In this document: piece after piece, positions 12,150-40,500 of the stretch
Position numbering within the stretch: position 1 is the stretch's first letter
How the letters are laid out: each line of letters starts with the position of its first letter
NCBI GenBank assembly: GCA_016801885.1
Contig: CM028890.1
Span: forward strand, 140,001 to 204,000
DNA: 64,000 nucleotides
From: Toxotes chatareus
Lineage: Eukaryota > Chordata > Actinopteri > Toxotidae
Direction of reading: 5' to 3'
Translations under genes and position numbers: made by a program
The notes under the pieces: generated by a model
What the model was told of the DNA's origin: nothing
Seen by the model: only the letters and a program-made list of their open reading frames with translations
The model's database searches: none

Positions 12150-12620
12150 GGTGTGACAGCGGCTCACCTGCCGAGCTAACTGTTAGCCCGGGTTTAACTC
12201 GGCTTTAGCTCGGGTTATCTGGTCCCGTGTCGGCCCAGCTACAGAGCACAGCCCCACTGTAACCACTGACAGCTCGAACCTGCTGATTATCGATCATACT
12301 GATCAATACCATGCTAAACTCTGAGCTAACTGCTAACGGCATTTAAACCCGGACAGGAAGTTCGCTACGCTGCGCGCTGACAGATAACAGCTGGTTAATA
12401 ACCGCGGAACAGACTCGGAGTCAGTTGGTAAAAAGCAGATTAAACAATGATAAAATAAAAACTTACAGTTCAGCCGATGAGGCTCACATCACAACGCGTT
12501 AGCCTGCAGCTAACCAGGCTAATCTATTCTGACGCTGCCGGCACTTCCTGCTGCTTCTTCTTCTGTGGTTCTGGCAGAGCGGATGCGCTGTGACGTAAAG
12601 TGACACGAAAAGGAAAAGAG
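12150..12620. promoter_or_regulatory. CpG-rich promoter region of tmub1
   Basis: CpG is frequent here (for example cgctgcgcgc and aaccgcgg) relative to its surroundings, and the probable tmub1 first exon lies inside. The stretch gtgacgtaaagtgac at 12590-12604 resembles a CRE/ATF-type site. No TATA box was noted. Confidence 0.4.
12467..12560 (-). other. tmub1: Probable 5' untranslated first exon of tmub1
   Basis: A strong donor (minus strand, aact|gtaagt) ends the exon at 12467, inside a CpG-rich stretch. A splice to an acceptor just upstream of the coding exon (about 10950-10960) would place the start codon in exon 2. The 5' end is a guess. Confidence 0.4.
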
Positions 12621-14355
12621 GTAACTGTAGGTACCTGAGTCAGTGATGTGTTGAAACGAGTCGTCAGACCTGCGCTGTTCAGGACTGATCACTGATCAAT
12701 CATTTCGGATGATGACGTTTATAGTTTATTCCTGTAAAGACTGACAGTCCCTCTGGATCAGCCGCAGTCTGAAGCCGCTGATGTTGATCCAGATGTGGAA
12801 TAAAGAAAGAACAGAGCGGTAATCGAACAGTTTGGATATATTGGATTAATATCGATGTTCATTGATCGATGATATTAATCTTTGTTTCTTTTTTTCTTCT
12901 AAAATTAGCCTGCGGAGTGACGCATGCGCACCGCCCATTATCCCACTCATCCTGAAGGAGCGTCAAGATCATGGAATTTATCGGATGTTGTACGGTTTTG
13001 TCCTTCAAAATAAAAGACGCGTCAACAAACTATAGAAAGGAAATTCACTTTTCAATCGCTGCGTTCGTGTTCTTCCGCTGAGCTGATGGTCAGAGTGAAC
13101 AGCCAGTGGCTTCAGGCTGGAAGTGTAAAGAGACTGAGCTCACAAACACATGTTGTCCTCAGACATCCTCAGGTCAGAGAAACGGCTCTGTGGAGTTTAT
13201 TGATTCTGTTTTTTCGCTGCTGTTGACGTTTATTTCTTTTAGTAATTCCATTCAGACGGAAGGTGTCGGTCTTGGTCTTGTGTGTGAATGTGCATCTACA
13301 CTATGACACATTGTACTATGATGAACATGAACATAACTTTAAAGAGGAAACAGGAAGCGAGTTTAAAATGTCAGAGATGTGACCGCGTTCACTGTGTGCA
13401 GCTGCTGAACATGGTTTGGCCCTCACGTCTGTGCGTTACACGCGTAGTGTTGTATGGAAGTGAACTAACCACCGGTGTGTTAAACATGTTCTTTGACAGC
13501 CCGCTGCATTCAGGACCTCACCACGCTGTTTTTGGCTTTTATTTTGAAAGAATGTATGGTGTCACGTGGTGCTGGGTGTGTGAGTTAACTGCAGGTTAGA
13601 GGAGGAGAGAGAGGAGAAGGGGGGGGAGGAGACAGGCTGATGAGACACTCAGGTTGATAGAGGTAATGAATGAGCCAAACTTCGTTCAGATTTCTGATCA
13701 TTTAAAATGTCGTGGTTGATCAGCGCCGGCCAGCAGTCAAACTGTGAAAAATCACCTTGTCATGTTAATCACGTGGGCCCCCTCTGCAGTTCGGCTCACA
13801 CATAACCAGATTTTTTCTGAATGAAGTTTTGAATGTGAGTGGCTGCCTCCGCTCTCTGCCGCCCTCCGCGGTGTATTTTGGCAAAGTGAGATTGCGGGAA
13901 AAACAAGCGACAGATGTTGAGAGCTGATGTTTCGCTGCAGAAAAAAACCTGTTAAAGATCCATGAATATGTTCCGGTCCACTGACAGTCCGTAGACGTGT
14001 CCTTCACCTGAGTGTGAACCTGAATGCAACTAAATCATCTTTGACACTTTTTGGTGAATCTGAAAATGTTTTTATCACTTTTTAATAAAAATCACATCGT
14101 GCTACATTCACTGACCTCAGACTGCAGATAGGTGGAGGAGCTCGGTGCATGATGGGAAGTTCCCCGGCAGTCTGAGCCTTTGATCTGCCACAGTAGAGCT
14201 GCATTCTGGGAGAGCAGAGTTCTGATCACTGCTCAGGGTTTTTTCTCTCAAACATTATGAGCATAAATAACACAGTGCTTCCATGACCTTAGTGCTGTTG
14301 TATTAGAAGCAAACAGCTCAGTGAGGACGGAACCTGTCCACGTCTCTGTCTTCAG
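12621..14355. other. Non-coding stretch between the tmub1 promoter and the first recognisable asap1 exon
   Basis: The exons expected to encode the first ~70 residues of ASAP1 were searched for by eye and not found. The short ORFs here show no recognisable domain. Confidence 0.5.
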
Positions 14356-28750
<14,395 letters not shown>

Positions 28751-31410
28751 CAGTCATGAGCCGAGCGTGAGGCCGCCGCCCAACTGCCAAGGTCACACAG
28801 GTGACTGTGGGCAGACCCGGCCTGTCAGTGAGTAACCAACAGCAACAGACTGATGAGGCCAGCCTCAGTCAGCCAAGTCCTCACTGTAAATACATTATTA
28901 TTCTGCCTAACTGTGTTACCATAGCAACCCAGCATGCAGGCCCAGGTGCGTCTAAAGAGAAGGAAAACGTAGACAGGTGAGGGGTCAGAGCAGCTGCTGC
29001 CCTCTGCTGAGCGAGCAGCTCATCGCACTGTCAGCTACAAACAGAAGCAGCGAGTCTGAAGCTGCATCGAGCTGCGACTCACTGATCAAACAACAAGCAC
29101 AAACACACGTCAGCACTCAGATCCTGCTCGCTCACATGGATCCTCTCCGTTAAACCGACTCATCACCAGCTGAAACCAGCCCCTGTGGGCTCAAAGCAGG
29201 AAGATCCCAGCTGCTCCTTTCAGGTTTGGCTCTGCGGCAGGGCCGTCACCACGGGCAGAGCAGGACTGAAAACAGTGAACGATGTGCAGGTTGCTGTGAG
29301 AGCGGTATATCCTTCATGTTCTCTGAATTTAAGCGGAATTTGTTCAGTACTTTCATTAATGTTTTCAGATATTCTGACACATGATTTAACATTAACGACC
29401 TCCTGTTCTTTTCCACCTGGTTTCTTCAGACTCAGGTCACACACAGATCACCTGAAGCACAGCTGCTCACTGTCCAGACAAAGTGCAGCTTGTCTGTGCT
29501 GCCACCTGCTGGTGAAACACGCTGTCTCCAGACTGGTGTGTGGATCCAACCACTTATTCTTCAAGCAAATTTCTAAACTTAATTTCAAGCCGTCAGTGAT
29601 CAGGCAGGTGCTTTTCACTCGGACTTTTAATGTTGAGAAAATGAACATTAACCACAGACGTTGCTGATTCTATCTACTGATTTATTTTTAGCTGTAAATT
29701 TAAATATTGAATTTCAGTGTGTGAGCAGCTTTGTCTTAGCTACTTGACCCAGTGCAGGACTGTGATGTACTCTGATATGTCCTTCAGCTCCTCCCTGATC
29801 TGATTGTACTGCTCTTCCTTCTCTTCAGATTCCTCAGACTCCAATCTGTCCAAAGCCGACTCTACGCTGTCTGTATTCACTGTATGTACATGTCCTCATG
29901 TCTGTTTGTACACACCTGTCACCTGTATGTTTGTGTGCAGATCCTGATTAATCTGGTTTCATCTCAGCAGGATCACTCTTTTTGAGTCTTTATGTCACAG
30001 TCTGAGATATTACAGAGAAGTCTGTAATAAATGTCCATCAGATGTCTTCATCATCACACACAAGTAAAGTGACAGAGGACCCAGGACTGAGCCCTGTGGG
30101 ACACCAGAGACAACACTGTGGAAACACATGATGAGACTGAATCCTTTACTTTCTACCTAAAACTTCCATTAAGCAGTTAATTAATTCTACTCTGTTTAAA
30201 GGATTTATAAGCGATAAAACTAAAACTCGAAATCCATATAATCCATATCCTTTATTAGGATGGCTTGCATTAAGTTTAGGTATACAGACTTGTTAAGTCT
30301 TCACATTAATCCATACATAACATTCCCATAAAGCCTCACTCCACGCAGAGAAAAGTTGAAATGAACCTGTGAACTAACAGGAAAGTTGTGTCCATCCTGA
30401 AAATCTCTGGCTGATTTCGATGAAATGTTTGGTTTTAAGGGCTTTTTGTTTTAAAATGAAAAAGAGACATTTTATGATTTGATGGTGTAATAAAATCAGG
30501 GAGTGTTCTGATGTGTGACGTTTGCGGTTACTGAATATTGATTAGGTTAAAAAGATGAAGCTGGAGTGACGAGTCACCACAACGTGACCAATGAATCTCA
30601 TCAGTTTACTGTCACGTTCACACATGAAGAAAATGAGCCACTCTGTAAATTTGCACTTGTGATTATTACTGTAACGGTAAAGCTAACTGCTAACAAGTTC
30701 CATTGTGGTTAATACTGTCTGGTTTATGACCTGCCAGTTAGCGAGCTAGCTAGTAGAAAGAATGCACATAAAGCTCCATGGAATGACTTTATTTCTGAGA
30801 TTACAGCGACGTCAGTAACGATGCGTCGGTGTGACTGAGTTTGTCCAACAAAGCACCTTCAGATTATTTCATGTTTTTTGCTAATTTATTTAGTCGTGTC
30901 CTTCACTGTGACGTCAGGGACAGTGGTGCAGCCAACGCTGATGAGTTTGTTAAACCACGACTGTTTAACTTGCATTTCACTTCTAAATAGAAATATTTCT
31001 TGCTGAGTCATTATGGCTTGCATGGTGGCTAACAGACGCGTAGCTAAAGGAACTATCAGTAGCTAAAGATGTGCTCACTAGCTTAAATGCAACGAGTCTA
31101 ACAAAGTGGACACTAATCTGTCTTTATTGAAAAGTTATATGCGTTTGAACATTCAGTTTCTGATGGTGAATTATTCATTACTGACCTGAGAGCTATGGAT
31201 GATGTCTAACTAAAGCTTGTTGGAGGAGGGAAAAACTGAACTGTTATTAAAACTGTTTACACTGAAGGTTTCTGTTAATGTTTTGGGTTTTTTTGTGAAA
31301 TACGACCTCATAGAAGAGACGCTGGTTTGTCCCTGACGTCTGTGGACTGAGCCGGACCAGGACCAGGACATCCATCACCACCGTCACCAATAAACATCTG
31401 AGCATTAACT
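28751..31410 (+). other. asap1: asap1 3' untranslated region with two candidate poly(A) signals
   Basis: The stop at 28748-28750 is followed by 2.6 kb without a recognisable exon. AATAAA occurs at 30026-30031 and at 31389-31394. A dispersed-repeat fragment lies at 30068-30104. The 160-codon ORF at 29185-29667 has no family resemblance and is taken as chance. Where the transcript ends cannot be decided by eye. Confidence 0.5.
30068..30104 (+). repeat. Dispersed-repeat fragment (copy 2)
   Basis: Near-identical to 20438-20475 over about 33 bp, in the same orientation. Confidence 0.5.
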
Positions 31411-31574
31411 CAGTTTCTTTGCCTCTGTCTGCGACTTTTCAAAGTGGAAAACAACAAGTCCAAAGAAATGCTCCTGTTTTTATAGGCTCGAATCACATTA
31501 CATCTCCTCTGCGTGCAAATATGTCACTGATCAATTCTGCTTCTATCAGATCAGATTTATTTAACATTCAGACA

Positions 31575-31653
31575 GAACAGGACAGGACAGCCTTTATTGT
31601 CATTGAACAATGTCCAGTTAAATTACAGTGGCACTTCCCTCTAACGTGTGTAA

Positions 31654-31706
<53 letters not shown>

Positions 31707-31765
31707 TTTATACATACATACATACATGTATATGTATATACATGTATGTATGTATGTATATGAAG
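31575..31765. repeat. Retroposon-like tail plus TA / CA / CATA microsatellites
   Basis: 'gacaggacagcctttattg' at about 31578 resembles the tail at 21036. It is followed by A9, (TA)n from about 31662, (CA)n to about 31706, and a catacatacatg/tatgtatg stretch that can fold on itself. Confidence 0.65.
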
Positions 31766-32439
31766 ATAAGATGAAGTAGAAAAAGAAGGTGAGTACATAC
31801 ATAGAAGAAGAAGAATGGCAGCTTGAACTTCATCAGATCATTTTCAAACCATAAAAACTGCAGATCAGAAAATCAGCAGTGGCTTCAAGCAAACCCCTTC
31901 ACCTGAACCACACCTTCAACTCATCCTGTCACAGTCCTGTGGAAACGAAGGGGAAAGACAGGAAGCATCAAACCTACTTCACTGCTTCATTAAGGCCTTT
32001 TCAAATTAAGGGCTTTAGCTTTTCAAAGTAAAGGACAAATAAAGGATCTCTGGCTGCTTCCGGATGTTTGCGTGTTCTTAGTCATTTTCCTTCACAGGTG
32101 AACTCTGAGTTCACTCTCATCACTTTGTGGCTAAAAATACAGACTCTCCCTGTAACGTGTTCAACATCCAGAGCAGCAGGTGGCGCTAAACGCACCGGAG
32201 GCGTCGGGTCCTGGTCCTGGTCCTGACCTAGTTTCTGTTTGATTTATTTTGGGACAAAGTTCGTAAAAACACACGAAATCGGTCGCTGTACATCTGATAG
32301 AAAAAAGAAAAAGAAGAGTATTTGTAAAACTAAAATAGCCCCCGCCCCCCCCAACACACACACACCTGTGGAGGATTTCCCCGGACGCCAGGTGCACCGA
32401 TCAAGTTGATGTGATGCATTGATTGGTGATTATCTCCGA
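31766..32439. other. Intergenic spacer, asap1 to ubtf
   Basis: No exon or RNA gene was recognised. A short C8 run and CA tract lie at about 32343-32366. Confidence 0.5.
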
Positions 32440-33148
32440 CTTCACGGCTCTCTGCGGGAGAGGACCGGTGCCTCGGGGAGTTCAGACCCTGCAGACGGTG
32501 TGTTCTACGCCGGCGGGATGCCATGTGGATGCGGGCTGCTGTCCTGCAGGATGCAGGTTACTCGGCCGCCTCAGAGCCGCTGATTAGCACCCGACAGGCC
32601 GGGGAGGGAGATCGGAGCAGCCGGCAGACCTGATGACTTTCGGCATACTTTGGTCCTTCCTCTCGGAGCCTGGAGCAGCCGTTCACCGGCTGCATCACTG
32701 TCGGCGGCTGGCCGTCGGGTCCCGGGGCCCCAGTCCTCTGTCTCCACGCTGGTTCAGCATCTGGACCGGGACCAGGTTAAAGTCAGGGGGTAGGTCTGCA
32801 GAATAGGACGCGGTTTAATTTTTGTAAATACTGACTGAAGGATTATTTAAGACACGTTTAGTGAAATATTTCTACATGTCAACTAGTTTTAAGCGGCTTT
32901 GGCTGATGTCTTCGCCGCTGTCTCTGGTTTCATCCTCCGCCTTTGTCCTCATGTTTTCCCCCGGAGTTCCTCCCCCTGCGGCGCTGGGCGGAGTTTCATA
33001 CCGGACTAGACGCTCCTTTTGTCGGATTCGTTTCGACCTGACTCCCCGGGGTTTACGGCTGAAAAAAACACACTTTGAAAGTCCCGAAATAATTCAAACG
33101 ACCACGGTGGCGTGCAGTGATAACCCGGGTCTCTGTCTGAATCACAAG
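32440..33148 (+). promoter_or_regulatory. ubtf: CpG-rich promoter and probable non-coding exon 1 of the ubtf gene
   Basis: GC- and CpG-rich sequence (for example cgccggcggg and cgtcgggtcccgg) ends in a strong donor, cacaag|gtaagt, at 33148/33149. Joining this to the acceptor at 34529 would give a 5' UTR exon upstream of the coding start. A 101-codon ORF covering 32861-33166 reads through the donor and is not thought to be translated. Confidence 0.45.
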
Positions 33149-34567
33149 GTAAGTACTGAGATGTGATTTTAAACAGATTTCTGGGGTTTTCTGATCGTTT
33201 GTCCCCGAGTCTTCGGAACATTCATGGCGGCTTCGCAGTGAAGGCTTCTGGGGCAGCAGCAAGTCATCCAGCCCGCTCAGCAGCGAAATCATCAAATATA
33301 AGAGTTCAGTCCGTTTTATTGGCGCCAGCTAACCAACATTTCGCCTTTATAACGTTATTATTTTTACAAGCAAAGACACTGATGTCGACGAATTTTCTCA
33401 TTTAAGCAGTTTTGTTAAAATGCGACGATGTGCCACACGTGTCAAACTGAGCTTTTGCTTGGTGTTTTAAAAACAGTTAAATATATTTCGTGTTTTTATT
33501 TTTTCGGTTTATATTACAATTTCCACATTTCACCAAAAAAGGTTAACGTTAGCTTGTCTCGAGTAGCTCTGTGCGTGCCAGCGGAAGCTACGTGGTGACT
33601 CCTGCCGGAGGACGGACGCCATTACCGGGGCAGCTGGAGCCTGAAGGCCCGCTGGTTTCAGTAGATAGCGATCCCGAGAACATTCCGGCGGGACTCGGAC
33701 AGATTCTGACTCCATTTAAAAATGCTGCTATTAGCAAACACAGAGGTCGATATTTGACTGAAAATCGATCTTCACACGAACCGCTGAGACGTTCCGATGG
33801 ATCGGCTCGTAAACTGTCCACGAAGCCTCGCTTAATTTCTAAAAACAAATAGGTTCAGTCCAGTCTGCTCTCTACCGCCCTCCGTGTTTTATTCTGGGAG
33901 AAGCATATTTTGGAAAAAGCCAGTTCTTCGTTTTATCTAAATTAAGAGCTGCACGAAGTGTTGGATTTGTGCCGAATTGAAGAACTGTTCATAAAAACTG
34001 GAGACACGGTCTTTCACACGCCGCACGTTCACAGAAATGCCCGTTTTCTTTAAAGTGACTGATTTTTCAATGGGGTTTGGTGAAATATTCTGACCTGCAG
34101 TTGTGTTAAATACACTCCGCGCTCAGTGATCGCTGCTTAGAAGTGAACTGGGATCTGATTTAAAGTTTGAAGCCGGTAATATCCCACATGTTCCACATCT
34201 CCTCCCGGTTTGACCTTGTCAGCGGGCCGCGGTGACACAGCGCAGCCGGAAAAAGGTTCCCTCGGCCGGTCAGTCAGGGTCAGGACAGGCGGGGATCAGA
34301 GAGCTGAGGGCGGGCAGGGTGTGTGGATCAGAGACGTGACTGTGTCTGAATGAATGTGTCTGTAATGTTAATTAATCCTGCATCACTGAAAACACAGGCC
34401 TCACTGTGGCTGAGCTGCACGTGCTTTGACTTTGTGTTTTATGAACTTGTGTCATAAAAAGTCAGTTAACACACATTTGTCCTCTACAGGTGTAAATACA
34501 TTTGTGTGTGTGTGTGTGTGTGTGTTCAGAGGAGGCAGGGGGCGGAGTCTTCTCCGTCAGGTGCTGC

Positions 34568-37500
34568 ATGATGAACGGCAGCAGCAACGTGTCCACGGCT
34601 CAGGGCGCCGGGATCAAAAGTGAACCAGGTAACGATGCACCTGCTCTGACGTCATCACACAGGTAACAGCACACAGAGCAGCTCTGACTGTCTCCACTGT
34701 CCTGTGGCTATGAAAATAGAGCCAACAACGTTTGCTCCTGTTTGTTGGATAGAAACTCCAGTGAGCAGCTGTTTGAAATCACTGAGCGTTTTTCAGTGAC
34801 ACCTCGTCTGTGAGAGGTTTGTAAAGATCCACGTCTGCGGGAGGAACCAATGGGCTCAGAGCTGAGAGCCACAGACAGGAAGGAGAGTGTGGACAGACGG
34901 ACTCACAGCCTGCTCACGTCTCGTCTCACTCCTCACACTCGCAGCAGGACTTCCACTAACGGAGTAAACCCAGATGTGTCAGCTGTTGTTTGAGCTGAGT
35001 TTGTTTCTGTGTCCACAGATCACTGGAGTAAAGAGGACTGTCTGACTCTGCTGGAGAGGATCCGCAGTCTCCTGCCAGACGGAGACGCCATGAAGTACAA
35101 AACCACAGAGTCTCACTTCGACTGGGAGAAAGTTTGTTTCGGCAGCTTCACCGGAGACATGTGCCGCCAGAAATGGCAGAAGGTGTCCACTGAGGTACCA
35201 GAGATGATCAGAGACTATTCCCATGTTTCATTTATCGTCTAAAAGTTTCCTTTCAAAGTAAAGGTTTTTTCCATGTTTGCTCCGTTTGAAGGGATTTTAA
35301 TCTGTAATTATAATTCATCACTTCCAGCGTCCCTGAGTTCAGGACCGTCTCTAATTTATTGGGACATTTATTTAACATCTTGAAAATCTTTTTTACAAAG
35401 AGAGGAATTAACACTCGGAGCTGGATCTGAAAGGTGGCGTCCTCACTGAGAGACGGCCTGAATCCCGTCCATGGTCCTAATCCTCACAGCTGTGAAAACT
35501 TTACTCATTACTTGTCTCAGTGTGGACACACTCACTGTCCATCACTCATTTTTTCCTTTACTTGAAAGTAAAAGTTGGAGGAGCAGGACTCATGGCGTCA
35601 CCTGTCCTGTCCTGTCTCTGTGTGTCAGGTCCGTAAGTACAGAACCATGACGGAAATCATCGTGGATGCCATCGAGTTTGTGAAGAACCCGTACAAAGGA
35701 AAGAAACTGAAGGTGAGATTATCTGAGTCTTGCTTTATTAAACTGGACTCAGCTGATCCTGGATCTGCTGCTGTCAAATTACAACATCAACACTAACAGA
35801 ACAGAATGAGGAACAGTACAAATAGAAAGCTTTAGATGTTGTGTTGGACCAACACCTGGACTTCTCTCCTGTTCAGACTCATCCAGATTTCCCCAAGAAA
35901 CCTCTGACTCCATACTTTCGCTTCTTCATGGAAAAACGAGCCAAATACGCCAAAATCCACCCGGAGATGAGCAACCTGGACCTGACCAAGATCCTGTCCA
36001 AGAAGTACAAGGAGCTGCCCGACAAGAAGAAGGTCCGCACTGCTGTGCCGCCGATGGGTGAACTGAGTCCACGCTTTTTAAGCCTCCGATTAACAGAAGA
36101 GGCTGATGGATGTTAGGGTGTTATTAGTGTTTCCTGTAGAAAAAGCTGTAATGAAACACAGAGAGTGAAAGGTCGGTCCTGATGGTCCTCGGTCAGAGTC
36201 TACAGATGCTGGTCTGAGGGTGTGAGCGCATCAGTCTCTGATCAATAAGAAAATGTTCTCCTTTATTTTCCTGCAGCAAAAATACATCACAGAGTTTCAG
36301 CGAGAAAAAGAAGAGTTCGAGAAGAATATGGCTCGATTCAAGTAAGTTCAGCTACTGATGGAACACGTCAACTACCCGTCAACTACCCGTCAACTACCCG
36401 TCAACCAACCTTTAACTGTTAAACGGCTCTGACCAACTTAACACATTAATATTTGAACCCCTTTAAACAAACTGCTGACTGAACCATCAGATCATGACAT
36501 GTAGCATGTGGTGTTAGCATTAGCGGGGCTAACGTCAGCTGATGTGCAGGGAGGATCACCCAGAGCTGATCGAGGAGAGGAAGAAGTCGGACCTGCCGGA
36601 GAAACCCAAAACTCCCCAACAGCTGTGGTACAACCACGAGAAGAAGACCTACATGAAGCTCCACCCAGAGGTGCACACACACACACACACTGACACACAC
36701 AGTCTTACACAGTGTGAATCCATGAGGTGCAGCAGAGTTCTTCACCTCTTCACCTGTCTGGTCGTTTGTGGTGTGGAACAGTCCGAGTCTCCGTGGAACA
36801 GGAAGTGGAGCTGAACTTAGAGACAGCTATGGACCATTTTTCATGGCCTGGACTGAATGAACTGAACCACTGGGAGAATTAAACAAACCAACCTGTGTGT
36901 CGTGTTTCAGGTGAGTCAGAAGGAGCTGAAGGAGGCTCTGAGGAGGCAGTGGTCCCAGCTGTCCGACAAGAGGAGACTGAAGTGGATCAGTAAGGCCCTG
37001 GAGCTCCAGAAGGACTATGAGGTACCAGACTGGACTGAACCGGACTGAACCAGACAAACTGTAAACAACCAAAGTAGACATGACTGAATCACAATAAACA
37101 TGACTGAACTCTGTGTGTGTGTGTGTAGGACAGTATGAGGGCGTATCATGAAGCTCATCCAGATGTGAACTCAGAGGATCACGTTCGGTCGGTCCTGACC
37201 AAAGCGGAGCGGCAGCTGAAGGACAAGTTCGATGGGCGGCCGACAAAACCTCCACCGTGAGTCACACACCGAACACGACACCACGGCAGTTAGCATGCAG
37301 CTAATGGGCGCAGTGCTAACGAGCACCAGCAAGACTTGAGGGAGTCGTTAACTGTTGTTCAGGCTGTTCTGGCATCAAAGATACAAGAGTAACAAGTTAG
37401 CAACAAACCAGCAGTCAAACATAACTGACCCGCTGGTGAGCGAGAGTTAGCTAACAAACAGAAAGCTAACGAGCTAAAAGCAGGATGTCAGTGAGCTGCA

Positions 37501-40500
37501 GAGCAGATGGGAAACTGAACCTGACCAACGAGATGCTAATGCAGAGAGTAATATCCCCAGGAGGGATCAATAAAGAAATTTAAAAAAATTAAATTAAAAA
37601 AGGAATGAGCTGTTTAATGAGACATTGATTAGCTGACTAACATAACGTTAGCAAAGTGGCGTACAGGATGCTCAGAGGCCGATGAACACAGCACAGGCCG
37701 GTGAAGTAGCTAGCAGAAGTGGCTAACAGTAGTGTGTTTTTGGCTAGTAACGGGTACTCTCTGTACTGCGCGGAGCTGATGGTGAACATGAAGGACGTCC
37801 CCAGCACTGAGCGGATGGTCCTCTGCAGCAAACAGTGGAAAATGATGACGCAGAAGGAGAAGGACATGTTCCAGAAACGCTGCGAACAGGTGGGCATGAA
37901 CATGCTAACGGCAGCCAGGATTCACTTCCTGCTCTGTGAACTCTGACCTCACGTCGTGTGTGTCTCATTTTGTGTTTGGTCAGAAAAAGAAGCAGTACGA
38001 CATTGACCTGCAGAGGTTTCTGGAGGTACGTCAGCGTCCAGCCGTCACATGATCCGTGTCAGTGTTAACACACAAACCACATCTGCACATTACACCTGAT
38101 GAAAACACCTGATGTTCACTCTGAGGAGCTGTATAGTCAGCACTGTGTACAACAAACAACACATCCACATAATATGAACCAGTTAAAACCTGATTATGGG
38201 GACAGAACAGGTAGAACGCACAGAATGAACACATGAAATAATCTGGGCCTGTTTGATTCATTAAGTTGAACGGTGTTTGTTCAGAGTCTTCCAGAGGAGG
38301 AACGAGACAGAGTCCTGACCGAGGAGAAGCTGGGTGGAGCCAAACTGGGAGTGGGTGTGGCCTCCAGCCCACACAGAGCCAAGTCTCCTTCTGTCAAGGT
38401 GCGAAAACTTTTCTTCTTCTGTACCTGTCAGTTTTAGTCCCATGAATATTTCTTTTTTGGACTGAAATACCCATCCCTGTTACTGTGTCCCGGCCTGGGA
38501 GCTGATGTTCTTCCTTTTTTTTACAGGAGCGCTGTCGGGAGGCGGAGCCAGAGCCATGGGTTCCTGCGGGACCACCAAAAGAAAGGCGGGATGGGAAGAA
38601 GGCAGCGAAGCTTCCAGAGACGCCAAAAACAGCTGAGGAGATGTGGCAGCACAGCGTGATCGGAGACTATCTGGCTAAATACAGAGTGAGCTTCATTCAT
38701 TCTGTTTATCTGCATTTTCTAATGTTTAATTAGCAGGTTAATTATCTGCTGGGAAAAATCTCAAACATCAGAAACTGTTGTTCAGCTTCAGCCTCTGTCG
38801 AGCAAATACACCACAGTTTACTCCGACCGTGATGGAACAATGACCTCGAGGCTTCTCTCATCATTCGGTGTTCTTATAAAGTTTTAAAATGTGCAGGCAG
38901 CGTTCAGGTTAGAGGCTGCCCCCTGCTGGTCGTACGGAGCTGGCGCGTGAACCAACGAACTAGCTGCTGTTTGCACATCGACGTTCCAACACGCTCAGAC
39001 ACTTTGCTGCTGCTTCACTGTGAATTCTGGAACTCACAGCTCAACCAAACGTGGTCTGAATGTGTTTTGTGGGAGGGTCTGTCTGAGACTGAGGTTCGGT
39101 TAAAAACCCGCTGTTGGTCGTGTCGCTCCCACAGAGCGACCGCAGGAAGGCGCAGGCAGCAATGGAGGCGGCCTGGAAGTCGATGGAGAAGAAGGAGAAG
39201 ATTCCTTGGATCAAGAAAGCGGCGGAGGACCAGAAGCGTTACGAGGTTCAGTACCAACCTGTGGTCAGTGAGCCACACCCCTCCCCCCACACTGACCCTG
39301 ACCCCTCCCCCCTCCCCGAGCCGTGCCAGTTGAATTCTGCTATCTTTGAAATGTGTTGTATTGACTGTCGCTGTCCTGCAGAGGGAGCTGTTGGAGATGA
39401 GGGCTCCACCGGCAGGTCAAGGTCAGAGGAAGCCGAAGTTTGATGGAGAACCAAAGAAACCTCCAGTGTGAGTCTGTTTTTAATGAAGCCTCTGCAGGAA
39501 GAGCTGATCTTTAACAGATGTTGTACAGCTGTGGCCATGACACTCGTCCTAAAGCTTTTATCTGCCTGGAGTTTAAAACCCGGCTTTAGTCTGAGGAGAA
39601 TGTAGATTCTCCTGCATCGATTACTTCATCATCAGTTAATCTGCCATTTATTTTCTTGGTTAATCAGTTAATGGTTTGGTCTGAGATGTTTTAGAAGCAG
39701 GAAGCAGAGAATTTCAGCATTTAAAGACTTAACTAATGTAAATATTCACATTTGAGGATCCAGTCAGTGAAAAAGGAAACTCTTACTCTGAAATTATTCA
39801 TCAGCTGACATGAATTAAGGCTCAGCGGCCTCCATGATAGAAGAAGTGTGTTCAAAGGGTTTAAGCGGTCCTGTCATAAGCCCCTCCCTCTACCATTTTG
39901 TCCAATAGGAGCGGGTATCAGATGTTCTCCCAGGAGCTGCTGACCAATGGCGAGCTGAACCACTTCAGTCTGAAGGAGCGGATGGTGGAGATCGGGAAGA
40001 GGTGGCACAAGCTGAGCCAGAGCCAGAAAGACAAGTACAAGAAGCTGGTGGAGGAGCAGCAGGTGGAGTACAAGGCTGAGCTGGAGGCCTGGGTGAAGGT
40101 AAACTGCTGCTGCGGCGCGGCTGTCTGAGCATCACATGACTGTCCGGGCAGATCCCACAGTGATTCCTACTGTTATTACAATAATAACCAACATGATAAT
40201 ATCACTATTATTATTATTATAACTACAGCTCAATAAATCAATGGTCACCATGACGTCTGACACGTCACGGCGCCCTCTGGTGGCTTCACCTGGTTACAGG
40301 CACTAAAACAACAAAGCTGAAATGATGATGATGATGATGAGTTTCTTCTTCTTCAGTCTCTGTCTCCTCAGGATCGAGCCGTTTATAAAGAGTTTTCCTC
40401 CTCGGTGAGTTTTCTTCTTCTGTTCTCTCCCAGTTTAAAATGTTGGGGGGGCACTAAGTTTAATAAATTTAGCTAACTTTGTCCCTTGTTAGCTTATGTT

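Noticed and set aside
13600..13660. Candidate upstream asap1 exon (…DETLRLIE before gtaatg)
   Set aside because: It faintly resembles the expected TVTLLEE end, but upstream residues do not match ASAP1 and the purine-rich stretch is low complexity.
29185..29667. 160-codon plus-strand ORF after asap1
   Set aside because: No recognisable domain or splice context; lies in the probable 3' UTR.
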